DNA from: HGM04593 sp045647885
GTDB lineage: Bacteria; Bacteroidota; Bacteroidia; Bacteroidales; Bacteroidaceae
Assembly (NCBI GenBank): GCA_045647885.1
Contig: JAZRMX010000021.1
Coordinates: 1 to 38,827, forward strand
DNA: 38,827 bases
Reading direction: 5' to 3'
The position numbers and the translations under genes were made by a program. Positions within the stretch are counted from its first letter, which is position 1. Each line of letters begins with the position of its first letter. Shown piece after piece: positions 24,714 through 32,654 of the stretch. Below the pieces are notes generated by a model. It was not told the DNA's origin and did no database searches. It saw nothing but the letters and a program-made list of their open reading frames with translations.

Positions 24714-25397
24714 TCATTTCCACCGCAAAGAGCGCAGCAAATCCTTACGCTCTGGCGAGAGCCGCAAACTCTCCACAGCCTTCTGTATAGCCTTATTATG
24801 CACCGCGCGAGGCAAGCGACGCTGTTCAATATAAGGCAATGCACTCTCCCACCGTTTCACAAGCGCAAAACTGAAATACCACGCAACAGCCATCATAGCA
24901 TAATACTCCCCGGACGGCACGCAGGCAACATCGCGCAACATACCCTCCCGGAAATTATCATCAAGAAAATAGGTCATCGAAGCAACAATACCATAACGAC
25001 GCACATATAAATGCTCACTCTGCAGCCAACGCTCCACAAAAGCATAAACCTCCTGCGGATGTTCAGCAAAGCATTTTGGGCGCAACTGGTCACACACAGC
25101 CCAGTTATCCACAAAAGGCAAGAAAGCATCTACCCGCGCAAGCAGCTCCCCAACCGGAGCACGCCACAGCGACAACAAAAGAGAGTGCAAGAGATTCTCC
25201 TCGAAAAAGCGGTGAGGCAGCTGCTCCATAAAATCAGCAGCAGTGCCATTGCGCAACATCTCACGCGCAAGCCGGCGCAATTGCGGAGTGCGCACACCTA
25301 TAATGCGCTCGCGCTCCACGCCGGGCAACAGACGAGCCGTAAAATCGCCAAAAGCATCGTCGCGCAACTCACTTAAACGAGCAATAACCATTTCCAC
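24714..25397 (-). CDS. AlkD-like DNA alkylation repair protein (HEAT-like repeats)
   Basis: A 227-residue all-helical protein of the AlkD/AlkC family. The front has VERERIIGVRTPQLRRLAREM, the middle LPFVDNWAVCDQLRPKCF and YVRRYGIVASMTYFLDD, which are the typical HEAT-repeat pieces of this group. Family members are DNA glycosylases that remove bulky or positively charged alkylated bases, trapping the backbone rather than flipping the base. The Trp/Asp of DNWAVCD is in the position of the catalytic pair in AlkD. The start could be 25397 or two codons later. It stands alone, ending in a terminator shared with the Hsp20 gene. The umuDC genes, also for DNA damage, are 20 kb away. Confidence 0.88.
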   Translation of the reverse strand: MEMVIARLSELRDDAFGDFTARLLPGVERERIIGVRTPQLRRLAREMLRNGTAADFMEQLPHRFFEENLLHSLLLSLWRAPVGELLARVDAFLPFVDNWAVCDQLRPKCFAEHPQEVYAFVERWLQSEHLYVRRYGIVASMTYFLDDNFREGMLRDVACVPSGEYYAMMAVAWYFSFALVKRWESALPYIEQRRLPRAVHNKAIQKAVESLRLSPERKDLLRSLRWK

Positions 25398-25504
25398 CTT
25401 ATTTATATTATACTGCTAAGATATAAAAAAGAGAGAAAAAAACGAACAATAAGGCTCCATTTGAGAAATATTCACTATATTTACTAAATATTACTGAAAA
25501 ACAT

Positions 25505-26791
25505 ATGCTTAAGGAATTATTCGGATTCGAGAAACAGACTCACAACCTGCGTACCGAGATTAGTGCAGGCTTGACAACCTTCCTTACCATGGCATACATA
25601 CTTGCCGTGCAGCCCAGCATTATGGAAAGCACAGGAATGGACAAAGGAGCAGTCTTCACAACAACAGCACTCATCAGCGCATTCGCCACACTGCTTATGT
25701 CGCTATACGCAAAGCTACCCTTCGCCCTTGCACCGGGTATGGGACCGAATGCCTTTTTCGCATTCACCATCTGCGTGGGAATGGGATACCCTTGGCAATT
25801 TGCGCTCACCGCCGTGCTGTTAGAGGGATTAATATTTATTCTACTCACCATCACCAACCTGCGAGAACAGATTCTCAACTCAATACCAGAGTGCATTAAG
25901 AATGCCATTGGAGCCGGTATAGGACTTTTCATAACCTTCATAGGCCTCCAGAGCGCAGGAGTGATAGTAAACAGCGATGCAACCCTCGTACAGCTTGGCG
26001 AGCTCACAACCGGCCCGGCACTGCTCTGCAGCATCGGTTTGCTTATAACATCCATACTCATCGTGCGCAAAATATCTGGCGCGCTGCTCTTGGGAATAAT
26101 CATAACCACACTATTGGGCATACCTTTTGGAATAACACATTTCAACGGCATTTTCGACACACCTCCATCAATAGAGCCCATACTCTTTAAGTTCGACTTT
26201 TCGCAGATACTCACAAAGGATATGCTCATCATAGTATTCGTACTATTATTTGTAGATATGTTCGACACCATTGGAACACTCATAGGAGTGGCTACCCACG
26301 CAAATATGTACGACAAGAACGGCAAACTCCCCTGGATTAAGAAAGCCTTCGCGGTAGACGCAATAGGTACCACAATGGGAGCTATGATGGGAAGCAGCAC
26401 CGTAACCACCTTTGTGGAGAGTGCCGCAGGCGTGCAACAAGGCGGCCGCACAGGCATCACCTCACTAACCACAGCAATATGCTTCATCCTGGCAATCTTC
26501 TTCGCCCCCTTCTTTATGTCGGTACCGGCAGCAGCCACAGCACCCGTAATGATTATTGTGGGAGTGATGATGATGGCATCGTTCAAGAAGATAGAGATAT
26601 TCGACTACAGCGAGTCAATACCGGCATTCATCTGCGTGGCATTTATGCCTCTCTCTTACAGCATATCAAACGGCATTATGCTCGGTATAATCAGCTATGT
26701 AATAATAAACATAGCAAGCAAGAACTGGAAGAAAATGAGCATAGGCAGCATCATACTCACAGTGCTATTCATACTAAAATTCATCATCTAA
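25505..26791 (+). CDS. NCS2-type (AzgA-like) purine permease
   Basis: A 428-residue inner-membrane transporter with about 12-14 hydrophobic segments. Signature pieces of the AzgA/PbuG branch are FGFEKQTHNLRTEISAGLTTFLTMAYIL at the start, LFVDMFDTIGTLIGVATHANM in segment 8, and GSSTVTTFVESAAGVQQGGRTGITSL, which carries the substrate-contacting Glu. Members take up adenine, guanine or hypoxanthine with protons. No purine riboswitch is visible in the 107 bases upstream. The gene stands alone and is closed by a strong terminator. Confidence 0.93.
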   Translation: MLKELFGFEKQTHNLRTEISAGLTTFLTMAYILAVQPSIMESTGMDKGAVFTTTALISAFATLLMSLYAKLPFALAPGMGPNAFFAFTICVGMGYPWQFALTAVLLEGLIFILLTITNLREQILNSIPECIKNAIGAGIGLFITFIGLQSAGVIVNSDATLVQLGELTTGPALLCSIGLLITSILIVRKISGALLLGIIITTLLGIPFGITHFNGIFDTPPSIEPILFKFDFSQILTKDMLIIVFVLLFVDMFDTIGTLIGVATHANMYDKNGKLPWIKKAFAVDAIGTTMGAMMGSSTVTTFVESAAGVQQGGRTGITSLTTAICFILAIFFAPFFMSVPAAATAPVMIIVGVMMMASFKKIEIFDYSESIPAFICVAFMPLSYSISNGIMLGIISYVIINIASKNWKKMSIGSIILTVLFILKFII

Positions 26792-26814
26792 CAAGCCAAC
26801 AGGCTCATACGTTT

Positions 26815-26842
26815 ACGGGTTGCTCTCTCCAGAGCAACCCGT
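26815..26842 (+). terminator. Terminator of the purine permease gene
   Basis: ACGGGTTGCTCT / AGAGCAACCCGT with a 4-base loop, directly followed by a T-run. Confidence 0.88.
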
Positions 26843-27006
26843 TTTTATTTGCAGCTATTAAACCGCCCAAGCCAACAAAACAGAAGTAATTATTTACACC
26901 CAATCATCACCAGCGATAGAAGGAAAACCACACTAGGCAACCCCCATCACCCCCACACAATATTAGCAAAGGAACGGCAATAAACATCGCCACTGCACAC
27001 AAAAAA

Positions 27007-27030
27007 ACGGCCCCCGAAACGGGAGCCGTT
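27007..27030 (-). terminator. Terminator of gapA
   Basis: GC-rich 10-bp stem with a 3-base loop, followed on the minus strand by a run of T (plus-strand A-run at 27001-27007). It starts 22 bases beyond the gapA stop. Confidence 0.85.
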
Positions 27031-27052
27031 CATTTTTATAACACTAATTGGA

Positions 27053-28063
27053 TTAAGCGTTAACTGTTGCCATGTGAGCGATAAGGTCGAGAACTTTGTT
27101 AGAGTAACCGATCTCGTTGTCGTACCAAGAAACAACCTTAACGAAAGTATCTGTCAAAGCGATACCAGCTTTAGCGTCGAAGATTGAAGTACGAGTGTCA
27201 CCCAAGAAGTCAGCAGAAACAACTGCGTCCTCTGTGTAACCGAGGATACCCTTCAACTCACCCTCAGAAGCCTCTTTCATAGCTGCACAGATCTCAGCAT
27301 ATGTAGCGGGCTTAGCCAAGTTTACAGTAAGGTCTACTACAGAAACGTCCAAAGTGGGAACGCGCATAGCCATACCTGTCAATTTACCGTTCAAAGCGGG
27401 GATAACCTTACCTACAGCCTTAGCAGCACCTGTAGAAGAAGGAATGATGTTACCAGCAGCAGCACGACCACCTCTCCAGTCTTTTACTGAAGGACCGTCA
27501 ACTGTCTTCTGAGTAGCAGTTGTAGAGTGAACTGTTGTCATCAAACCATCGGTGATACCGAACTTGTCGTTCAAAACCTTAGCGATGGGAGCAAGACAGT
27601 TAGTTGTACAAGAAGCGTTAGAAACGAACTGTGTACCCTTAACATAAGTCTTCTCGTTAACACCGCAAACGAACATAGGAGTATCGTCCTTAGAAGGAGC
27701 TGACATAACTACATATTTAGCACCAGCGTTGATGTGAGCCTGAGCTTTGTCCTTTGACAAGAAAAGACCAGTTGACTCTACAACATACTCAGCACCTACT
27801 GCATCCCAAGCGAGTTCGTTGGGGTCTTTGCATGCTGTTACACGGATAGCCTTACCGTTAACGATAAGTTTGCTGTTCTCAACGTCAGCCTCGATAGTAC
27901 CATCGAAGATACCGTGCATTGTGTCATACTTGAGCATATATGCCAAGTAATCTACGGGGCAAAGGTCGTTGATACCTACAATCTCGATGTCGCTTCTTTT
28001 CATAGCGGCACGGAAAACGAAACGGCCGATACGACCGAAACCGTTAATACCTACTTTTGTCAT
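27053..28063 (-). CDS. gapA: Glyceraldehyde-3-phosphate dehydrogenase, type I
   Basis: A 336-residue glycolytic enzyme of standard length. It has the NAD-binding motif INGFGRIGR (6-14), the acidic residue Asp33 in INDLCPVD that favours NAD, the catalytic Cys152 in SNASCTTNCLAP, and the partner His179. It converts glyceraldehyde-3-phosphate to 1,3-bisphosphoglycerate in the cytoplasm. Codon use is more uniform (AAC, GTT, GGT, ATC) than in most neighbours, as expected for high expression. A small lipoprotein-like ORF begins upstream in the same transcript (28195-28106), with its stop 42 bases before the gapA start. A consensus -7 box is at 28220-28227. Confidence 0.97.
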   Translation of the reverse strand: MTKVGINGFGRIGRFVFRAAMKRSDIEIVGINDLCPVDYLAYMLKYDTMHGIFDGTIEADVENSKLIVNGKAIRVTACKDPNELAWDAVGAEYVVESTGLFLSKDKAQAHINAGAKYVVMSAPSKDDTPMFVCGVNEKTYVKGTQFVSNASCTTNCLAPIAKVLNDKFGITDGLMTTVHSTTATQKTVDGPSVKDWRGGRAAAGNIIPSSTGAAKAVGKVIPALNGKLTGMAMRVPTLDVSVVDLTVNLAKPATYAEICAAMKEASEGELKGILGYTEDAVVSADFLGDTRTSIFDAKAGIALTDTFVKVVSWYDNEIGYSNKVLDLIAHMATVNA

Positions 28064-28105
28064 AATTCTTTTATTTATTAAAAGGTGAAAAAAAATAAAT
28101 CCAAA

Positions 28106-28195
28106 CTAACCGCAGTTACAATATTCCGCAGTACTGCAAGCTGCCATAAGCAACATTACCAACGCAAAAAGAACTATTTTTCCTACACGTTTCAT
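28106..28195 (-). CDS. Putative 29-residue lipoprotein ORF upstream of gapA
   Basis: A short ORF reads MKRVGKIVLFALVMLLMA, then ACSTAEYCNCG and stop. It has a charged start, a hydrophobic core and a lipobox-like MAAC at residues 17-20, so the mature form would be a lipid-anchored ten-residue peptide with three cysteines. It starts 25 bases after a TAAATTTG -7 box on the minus strand and ends 42 bases before gapA. I do not recognise the family. It could be a real small lipoprotein or a leader ORF; length alone makes chance possible. Confidence 0.5.
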   Translation of the reverse strand: MKRVGKIVLFALVMLLMAACSTAEYCNCG

Positions 28196-28219
28196 ACTAC
28201 GCCTTTTTAAACTGCGATG

Positions 28220-28227
28220 CAAATTTA
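28220..28227 (-). promoter_or_regulatory. -7 box of the small lipoprotein-gapA transcript
   Basis: On the minus strand this reads TAAATTTG, matching TAnnTTTG. Transcription would start near 28213, so the leader includes the small ORF and gapA. Confidence 0.55.
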
Positions 28228-28431
28228 ATAAAATGTTTTTATATATAAAAGAAGAAAACTTCATTATTTAAGCAAAAAAGTAAAATAAAGCCCTTCGTGC
28301 TACCATAACACCAAATTTCACCCACCGGCAAGAGCTATAAAAAGCAACATAAAACCTAAAGAGCCCACAACTTTTTACTCACAACAACAATTATTGCACA
28401 AAAACATTATGCGTAATTTACAAAAAACAAC

Positions 28432-28439
28432 TATATTTG
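28432..28439 (+). promoter_or_regulatory. -7 box upstream of mscL
   Basis: TATATTTG, 231 bases before the mscL ATG. The long leader would include the palindromic repeat at 28492-28567. Confidence 0.45.
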
Positions 28440-28491
28440 CACAAATTTAGGTAATAACATAAATATTGACCCAATTTGCGATAACCCGGTG

Positions 28492-28567
28492 TGTCATTTC
28501 GAACGTATGTGAGAAATCTCAATATTGTTTTAGAGATCCCTCGTCGCAACGCTATGTCGGGATGACA
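28492..28567. repeat. Imperfect 76-bp palindromic extragenic repeat
   Basis: The ends TGTCAT and ATGACA are inverted. Inward, TTCGAACGTATGTGAGAAATCTCA faces TAGAGATCCCTCGTCGC and GCTATGTCGGG. This is the familiar 'TGTCATTCCGAACG...GAGGAATCTCA' type of intergenic palindrome found in many bacteria, probably a small mobile element without its own transposase. It sits in the leader of mscL. Confidence 0.7.
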
Positions 28568-28669
28568 TTAACAAAGAAATCCTGGGGCAACTGCTATATT
28601 GTTACTCAGATTTAAGGGGAACCAAGCCCCCCACAAGCACAGATATTAACTTTTTAAGAAAATAGAACT

Positions 28670-29122
28670 ATGGCAAAAAGCACTTTCCTTCAGGATTTCA
28701 AAGCCTTTGCAATGAAAGGTAATGTAATCGACATGGCTGTCGGTGTTATCATCGGTGGTGCATTCGGTAAAATCGTAACAGCGTTGGTAAACGACGTTAT
28801 TATGCCCACTATCGGTTTGTTGGTTGGCGGTATCAACTTCAAAGACCTCAAGGTAATCCTCTCTCCCGAGGTACTCAACGAGGCTGGCGAGATTGAGAAA
28901 GCAGCCGTTACACTCAACTACGGTAACTTCTTGCAGCAGACATTCGATTTCATCATCATCGCATTGTCAATCTTCACAGTTATCCGCATTGTAACCAAGC
29001 TTACAACAAAGAAAAAAGTAGAAGAGCCCGCACCTGCACCCGCACCTGCGCCTGCACCCGAGCCCTCGGCAGAAGAGAAACTGCTTACCGAGATACGCGA
29101 CCTCTTGAAAGAGAAGAAATAA
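28670..29122 (+). CDS. mscL: Large-conductance mechanosensitive channel
   Basis: A 150-residue channel subunit. The N-terminal amphipathic helix (FLQDFKAFAMKGNVIDMAVG) leads into TM1 (VGVIIGGAFGKIVTALVNDVIMP), then a periplasmic loop and TM2 (FIIIALSIFTVIRIV). It opens in the inner membrane under membrane tension to release solutes during osmotic downshock. The linker before the C-terminal helix bundle is extended by an alternating Pro-Ala run (about 120-130, PAPAPAPAPAPEP). Codon use is uniform, like gapA. A terminator hairpin follows 17 bases after the stop. Confidence 0.96.
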   Translation: MAKSTFLQDFKAFAMKGNVIDMAVGVIIGGAFGKIVTALVNDVIMPTIGLLVGGINFKDLKVILSPEVLNEAGEIEKAAVTLNYGNFLQQTFDFIIIALSIFTVIRIVTKLTTKKKVEEPAPAPAPAPAPEPSAEEKLLTEIRDLLKEKK

Positions 29123-29138
29123 CACGTGCACATACAAA

Positions 29139-29163
29139 AACGAGCGAAAGAAATTCGCTCGTT
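29139..29163 (+). terminator. Terminator of mscL
   Basis: AACGAGCGAA / TTCGCTCGTT with a 5-base loop, running straight into a T-run. Confidence 0.9.
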
Positions 29164-29258
29164 TTTTTGTTAATAAAAAACAGCGGTATACTGCGTATAA
29201 ACAGAGAAAAAGCAGTATCTTCGCACAAGAAAAAGAAACAATATAAAATACAAGTAGT

Positions 29259-30566
29259 ATGAAACAGGATATGATTGTCATTCTCGACCTCGGCAGCCAC
29301 GAAAACACCGTGCTTGCAAGAGCCATCCGTGCATTGGGAGTATATAGCGAAATCTACCCCCACGACATCACAGCAGAAGAGCTCAAAGCCCTTCCCAACG
29401 TAAAAGGTATCATCATCAACGGTGGCCCCAATAACGTAATAGACGGCGTAGCCATCGACGTAAACCACGAAATATACAGCGCAGGCTTCCCAATTATGGC
29501 AGCCGGCCACGACAAAGCACTCTGCGATGTTAAAATCGCACAGATAGGCAACGACGTGGAAGCAGTGAAAGAGGCAGTAAAATCTTTCGTATTCGACACC
29601 TGCAAAGCCGAGACCAACTGGAATATGACAAACTTCGTCAATGACCAGGTGGAACTCATACGCCGCCAGGTAGGCGACAAAAAAGTGCTCCTCGCCCTTT
29701 CGGGAGGTGTTGATAGCTCAGTAGTAGCAGCCCTTTTGCTCAAGGCTATCGGCAACAACCTCGTGTGCGTACACGTAAACCACGGTCTTATGCGCAAAGG
29801 CGAGTCAGAAGCCGTTGTTGATGTATTCAGCAAACAGCTCTGCGCAAACCTTGTATATGTAGACGCAACCGACCGTTTCTTGGGCAAGCTCGAAGGCATT
29901 GCCGACCCCGAAGAGAAACGTAAGATTATCGGCGGCGAGTTCATACGCGTATTCGAAGAAGAAGCACGCAAACTCGACGGCATCGACTTCCTCGGACAGG
30001 GAACCATCTACCCCGACATCGTGGAGAGCGGTACAAAGACAGCCAAAATGGTAAAATCGCACCACAACGTAGGTGGTTTGCCCGACGACCTCCAGTTCGA
30101 GCTCGTTGAACCCATCCGTCAGCTCTTTAAAGACGAGGTACGCGCCTGCGGTCTCGAGCTCGGCCTCCCCTACGATATGGTATACCGCCAGCCATTCCCC
30201 GGCCCCGGACTCGGCGTACGCTGCTTGGGCGCAATAACACGCGACCGCTTGGAAGCCCTCCGCGAATCGGACGCAATCCTTCGCGAGGAGTTCAAAAACG
30301 CCGGCCTCGACAAGAAAGTATGGCAGTACTTCACCGTAGTACCCGACTTCAAATCAGTGGGTGTACGCGACAACGCCCGTTCTTACGACTGGCCCGTAAT
30401 CATACGCGCCGTGAACACTGTAGACGCAATGACCGCCACCATCGAGCAGATTGAGTGGCCCATCTTGTTGAAGATTACCGACCGCATCCTTGCCGAGGTT
30501 CCCAACATCAACCGCGTCTGCTACGATATGTCACCCAAACCCAGCGCAACAATTGAATGGGAGTAA
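29259..30566 (+). CDS. guaA: GMP synthase with truncated, apparently inactive glutaminase domain
   Basis: A 435-residue GMP synthetase. The ATP pyrophosphatase half is complete (SGGVDSS at 148-154, HVNHGLMRKGE, FLGQGTIYPDIVES) and the C-terminal dimerisation domain is intact (RQPFPGPGLGVRCLG to KPSATIEWE). The glutamine amidotransferase half is only about 115 residues instead of about 200. It starts normally (VILDLGS, GIIINGGP), but the nucleophile motif GxCxGxQ is replaced by IMAAGHDK, and the stretch that should carry the catalytic His-x-Glu is missing. The frame is unbroken, so this is an in-frame loss. The enzyme makes GMP from XMP and ATP, here presumably with free ammonia or a separate glutaminase. 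Total length is about 90 residues below E. coli GuaA (525). Confidence 0.9.
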   Translation: MKQDMIVILDLGSHENTVLARAIRALGVYSEIYPHDITAEELKALPNVKGIIINGGPNNVIDGVAIDVNHEIYSAGFPIMAAGHDKALCDVKIAQIGNDVEAVKEAVKSFVFDTCKAETNWNMTNFVNDQVELIRRQVGDKKVLLALSGGVDSSVVAALLLKAIGNNLVCVHVNHGLMRKGESEAVVDVFSKQLCANLVYVDATDRFLGKLEGIADPEEKRKIIGGEFIRVFEEEARKLDGIDFLGQGTIYPDIVESGTKTAKMVKSHHNVGGLPDDLQFELVEPIRQLFKDEVRACGLELGLPYDMVYRQPFPGPGLGVRCLGAITRDRLEALRESDAILREEFKNAGLDKKVWQYFTVVPDFKSVGVRDNARSYDWPVIIRAVNTVDAMTATIEQIEWPILLKITDRILAEVPNINRVCYDMSPKPSATIEWE

Positions 30567-30691
30567 TTTTTGCCTAAAAACGGCAAAAAAGATCGACAAA
30601 GCGAGCAATCGAAGACCGCACGAAGCGTGGATATAAACACCACCACGCCGACTACAAAAGCAAGTTTTGTCAATTATAATCAATAAATTAC

Positions 30692-30725
30692 AAGCAGCAT
30701 CAGCACAAAAGTGCTGATGCTGCTT
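30692..30725 (+). terminator. Terminator of guaA
   Basis: 15-bp perfect stem (AAGCAGCATCAGCAC and its complement) with an AAAA loop and a T-rich tail. Confidence 0.85.
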
Positions 30726-30794
30726 ATTTTATTTTGAATAACAAGCCTTATTTACAAGAAAACTCACTCAAATTGTCAAAATCTATATTTTGAC

Positions 30795-30815
30795 ACCACT
30801 TTTTGACACCAGTAG
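30795..30815. repeat. Left copy of the direct repeat flanking the AT-rich island
   Basis: ACCAC, five T, then GACACCAGTAG. The right copy (33551-33570) reads ACCAC, TTTC, then GACACCAGTAG. They bracket about 2.7 kb with the nuclease-SLOG and LRR genes. Confidence 0.6.
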
Positions 30816-30890
30816 GCCCAGTAACGTTAGCACTGCACAGAGGATAAAGAGAGAGTTTTGTATTTAATTTCAAAGCATATTTCATTCATA

Positions 30891-30925
30891 AGTTGTTGCT
30901 CCAGGCATAGCCGGGAGCAACAACT
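30891..30925 (+). terminator. Orphan terminator-like hairpin
   Basis: AGTTGTTGCTCC / GGAGCAACAACT around an 11-base loop, followed by TTTATTTATT. No gene precedes it within the island. Confidence 0.6.
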
Positions 30926-30941
30926 TTATTTATTAATATAA

Positions 30942-30973
30942 CTTGATTTAATAAATACAAATAAATATTTTTG
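30942..30973 (+). promoter_or_regulatory. Promoter of the nuclease-SLOG gene
   Basis: CTTG (30942-30945) and TATTTTTG (30966-30973) are 20 bases apart. The ATG is at 30994. Confidence 0.6.
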
Positions 30974-30993
30974 TACTACATAAATTAAAATCA

Positions 30994-32424
30994 ATGGGTG
31001 ATTTAAAATACAAATATGCTTTTGATGAAAAAGGTAATATTGTTTCAATAGAAGACATTACAAAAGAAACAAGCAAACAAGAAACATTCAAGTGTATTGT
31101 TTGTGGCAGTGAGTTACGTCCAAGAGCTATTGGCAGTAAACAAAGAAGAGCGCACTTCTATCATAAGGAGATAGTTTCGTGCAATGGAGAAACTTATTTA
31201 CACAAACTTTGTAAATTGTATATAAAACAACATTTTGACAAATCCGATAAATTTGAAATTTCCTACGGAGTCTCTAAAAGTTGTAATGAGCATAATTGCA
31301 AATTCAGAAACTATAAATGCCATAAGGAGCACGAAATAAATCAAGTTGATTTAAAAAAATTCTACGATACTTGCACGATTGAAACAACAATTAAAGGATT
31401 TGTCGCAGATTTACTACTTACAAATTCCAAAGACAAAAGTATTCCACCTACCCTAATTGAAATATGCGTTACCCATCCCTGTGAAGAAGAAAAAAAGGAA
31501 TCAGGATTAAAAATTATAGAAATATCCATAAAAACCGAAAAAGATATAGAAAATCTATTTTCAGATGGAATATTGTCAGAAAACTTAAACAAAAGAATTG
31601 GAAATAAAATTGAATTCTTTTCTTTCAAACGTGATATAGAAGAAAAAATGATTTCTCCTATATCAAGATATATATATCATCCTAAATTTTCGCCTAATCC
31701 TTTTGAAAACAATATAAAATGCGATATAGCTAATAGTAAAATATTTAAAGATTCTACAATCGAACTAAACGTAGTCTGTACTAAACGTAGTTTCCACGAA
31801 TATCATTACGATATTGCATACGATTGGCTGACAAAATATCTTAAACTTAAAAGATGCAATATGTGTAAATTTTATTATGCGACTATGGATGATAAATATG
31901 CCTTTTGCAGATTAAGCACCAAATACGATAAACCCAAATTCCCAGAAATGGATTATGCAGAAAACTGTAATAGTTATAGAAAATCAGAATACCTACTCTC
32001 GTATTCAGAAAATAGTGATTACAAAATATCAAACATAACAAACGAGCAAACAAATGCCAAAGAGACATACTGTGTTATCATTGCAGGAAGTAGTGGATTT
32101 GAAGACTATACAAAATTTGAAAACAAATGCAACTATTTTCTTTCAGAAAAAATCAAAACACATAATATCGTTATTCTATCTGGAACATCATATAGAATAA
32201 CAAGTATTATTAATAAATACTCATACGAACACAATTTTATTACAATTCCCTTTTATGCAGAATGGGGGAAGTATGGTAAAAACGCAGGAAACATATCTAA
32301 TGAAAAAATGATAAATTGCGCAGATGCACTTATTGCATTTTGGGATGGGAAAAGTACATTCACTGCAAATCTAATAAATATGGCAAAAGCAAAAGGGTTA
32401 AAAACTGTTGTGATTAGAATCTAA
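30994..32424 (+). CDS. CoiA-like zinc/nuclease protein fused to a C-terminal SLOG (DUF2493-like) domain
   Basis: A 476-residue protein in AT-rich DNA. The front resembles the competence-protein CoiA group: a zinc-knuckle (Cys34-x2-Cys37, His54/His57, Cys63, His70, in FKCIVCGSELRPRA...AHFYHKE) and a restriction-like nuclease core with IKGFVADLLL (Asp139) and TLIEICVTHPC (Glu156). Two more cysteine groups follow (97-109; 288, 291, 305, 325). Residues 358-476 are a Rossmann-like SLOG domain of the YspA/DUF2493 type: VIIAGSSGF, VILSGTSYR, ITIPFYAEWGKYGKNAGNISNEKM, CADALIAFWDGKS. SLOG domains bind nucleotides or nucleotide-derived signals, and many occur in predicted conflict systems; a nuclease switched by a nucleotide signal is my inference. 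It is the first gene of a two-gene island. Confidence 0.7.
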   Translation: MGDLKYKYAFDEKGNIVSIEDITKETSKQETFKCIVCGSELRPRAIGSKQRRAHFYHKEIVSCNGETYLHKLCKLYIKQHFDKSDKFEISYGVSKSCNEHNCKFRNYKCHKEHEINQVDLKKFYDTCTIETTIKGFVADLLLTNSKDKSIPPTLIEICVTHPCEEEKKESGLKIIEISIKTEKDIENLFSDGILSENLNKRIGNKIEFFSFKRDIEEKMISPISRYIYHPKFSPNPFENNIKCDIANSKIFKDSTIELNVVCTKRSFHEYHYDIAYDWLTKYLKLKRCNMCKFYYATMDDKYAFCRLSTKYDKPKFPEMDYAENCNSYRKSEYLLSYSENSDYKISNITNEQTNAKETYCVIIAGSSGFEDYTKFENKCNYFLSEKIKTHNIVILSGTSYRITSIINKYSYEHNFITIPFYAEWGKYGKNAGNISNEKMINCADALIAFWDGKSTFTANLINMAKAKGLKTVVIRI

Positions 32425-32531
32425 AACTATAATACACCAACTATATTAAATAGGAGTGACACTAATAGTAAAATATTCACTAACGAATTTGCATTATTTG
32501 CCTTTTGCCCCTACGGGCGGCGACCGTTGGT

Positions 32532-32628
32532 TCATTCGCTTGAGCTATTTAGCTACACTGAATATAGGCTACGCTCATTGTAAAATAATTTGCAAATAGA
32601 TTTGCATTATCTCATTCGCTTGCGCTAT
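32532..32628. repeat. 17-bp direct repeat (32532-32548 and 32612-32628) upstream of the LRR gene
   Basis: TCATTCGCTTGAGCTAT and TCATTCGCTTGCGCTAT differ at one base. The second copy runs into the TATATTTG promoter box. The arrangement echoes the duplicated promoter repeats upstream of umuD. Confidence 0.75.
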
Positions 32629-32633
32629 ATTTG
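32601..32633 (+). promoter_or_regulatory. Promoter of the LRR protein gene
   Basis: TTTG (32601-32604) and TATATTTG (32626-32633), 21 bases apart. It rules out the in-frame TTG at 32631 as start, leaving the ATG at 32655. Confidence 0.6.
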
Positions 32634-32654
32634 TCTAAAGAAAAAATATTTAAG

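Larger units (their letters stand above)
28228..28669. other. Gene-free region between the gapA and mscL promoters
   Basis: Besides the gapA-side promoter, this stretch of about 440 bases contains a TATATTTG box (28432-28439, plus strand) and the 76-base palindromic element at 28492-28567. The remainder (28260-28430) is AT-rich with no ORF or fold I can support. Confidence 0.5.
30567..30993. other. Region between guaA and the nuclease-SLOG gene
   Basis: No gene is seen in these 427 bases. They hold a small hairpin directly after guaA (30567-30574 / 30582-30589), two terminator-type hairpins (30692-30725 and 30891-30925), the left copy of the island-flanking direct repeat (30795-30815), and the promoter of the next gene. 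The second terminator has no visible gene in front of it, so it may be left over from a lost gene. Confidence 0.6.

Noticed and set aside
25398..25504. Purine riboswitch upstream of the NCS2 permease
   Set aside because: Only about 100 AT-rich bases, without the paired-loop core of a purine aptamer.
25540..26586. 348-codon minus-strand frame inside the purine permease gene
   Set aside because: Antisense shadow of a well-conserved transporter; no recognisable motif.
29480..29620. Frameshift in guaA explaining the short glutaminase domain
   Set aside because: The reading frame is continuous from start to end and both sides of the gap align in the same frame, so an in-frame loss fits better.
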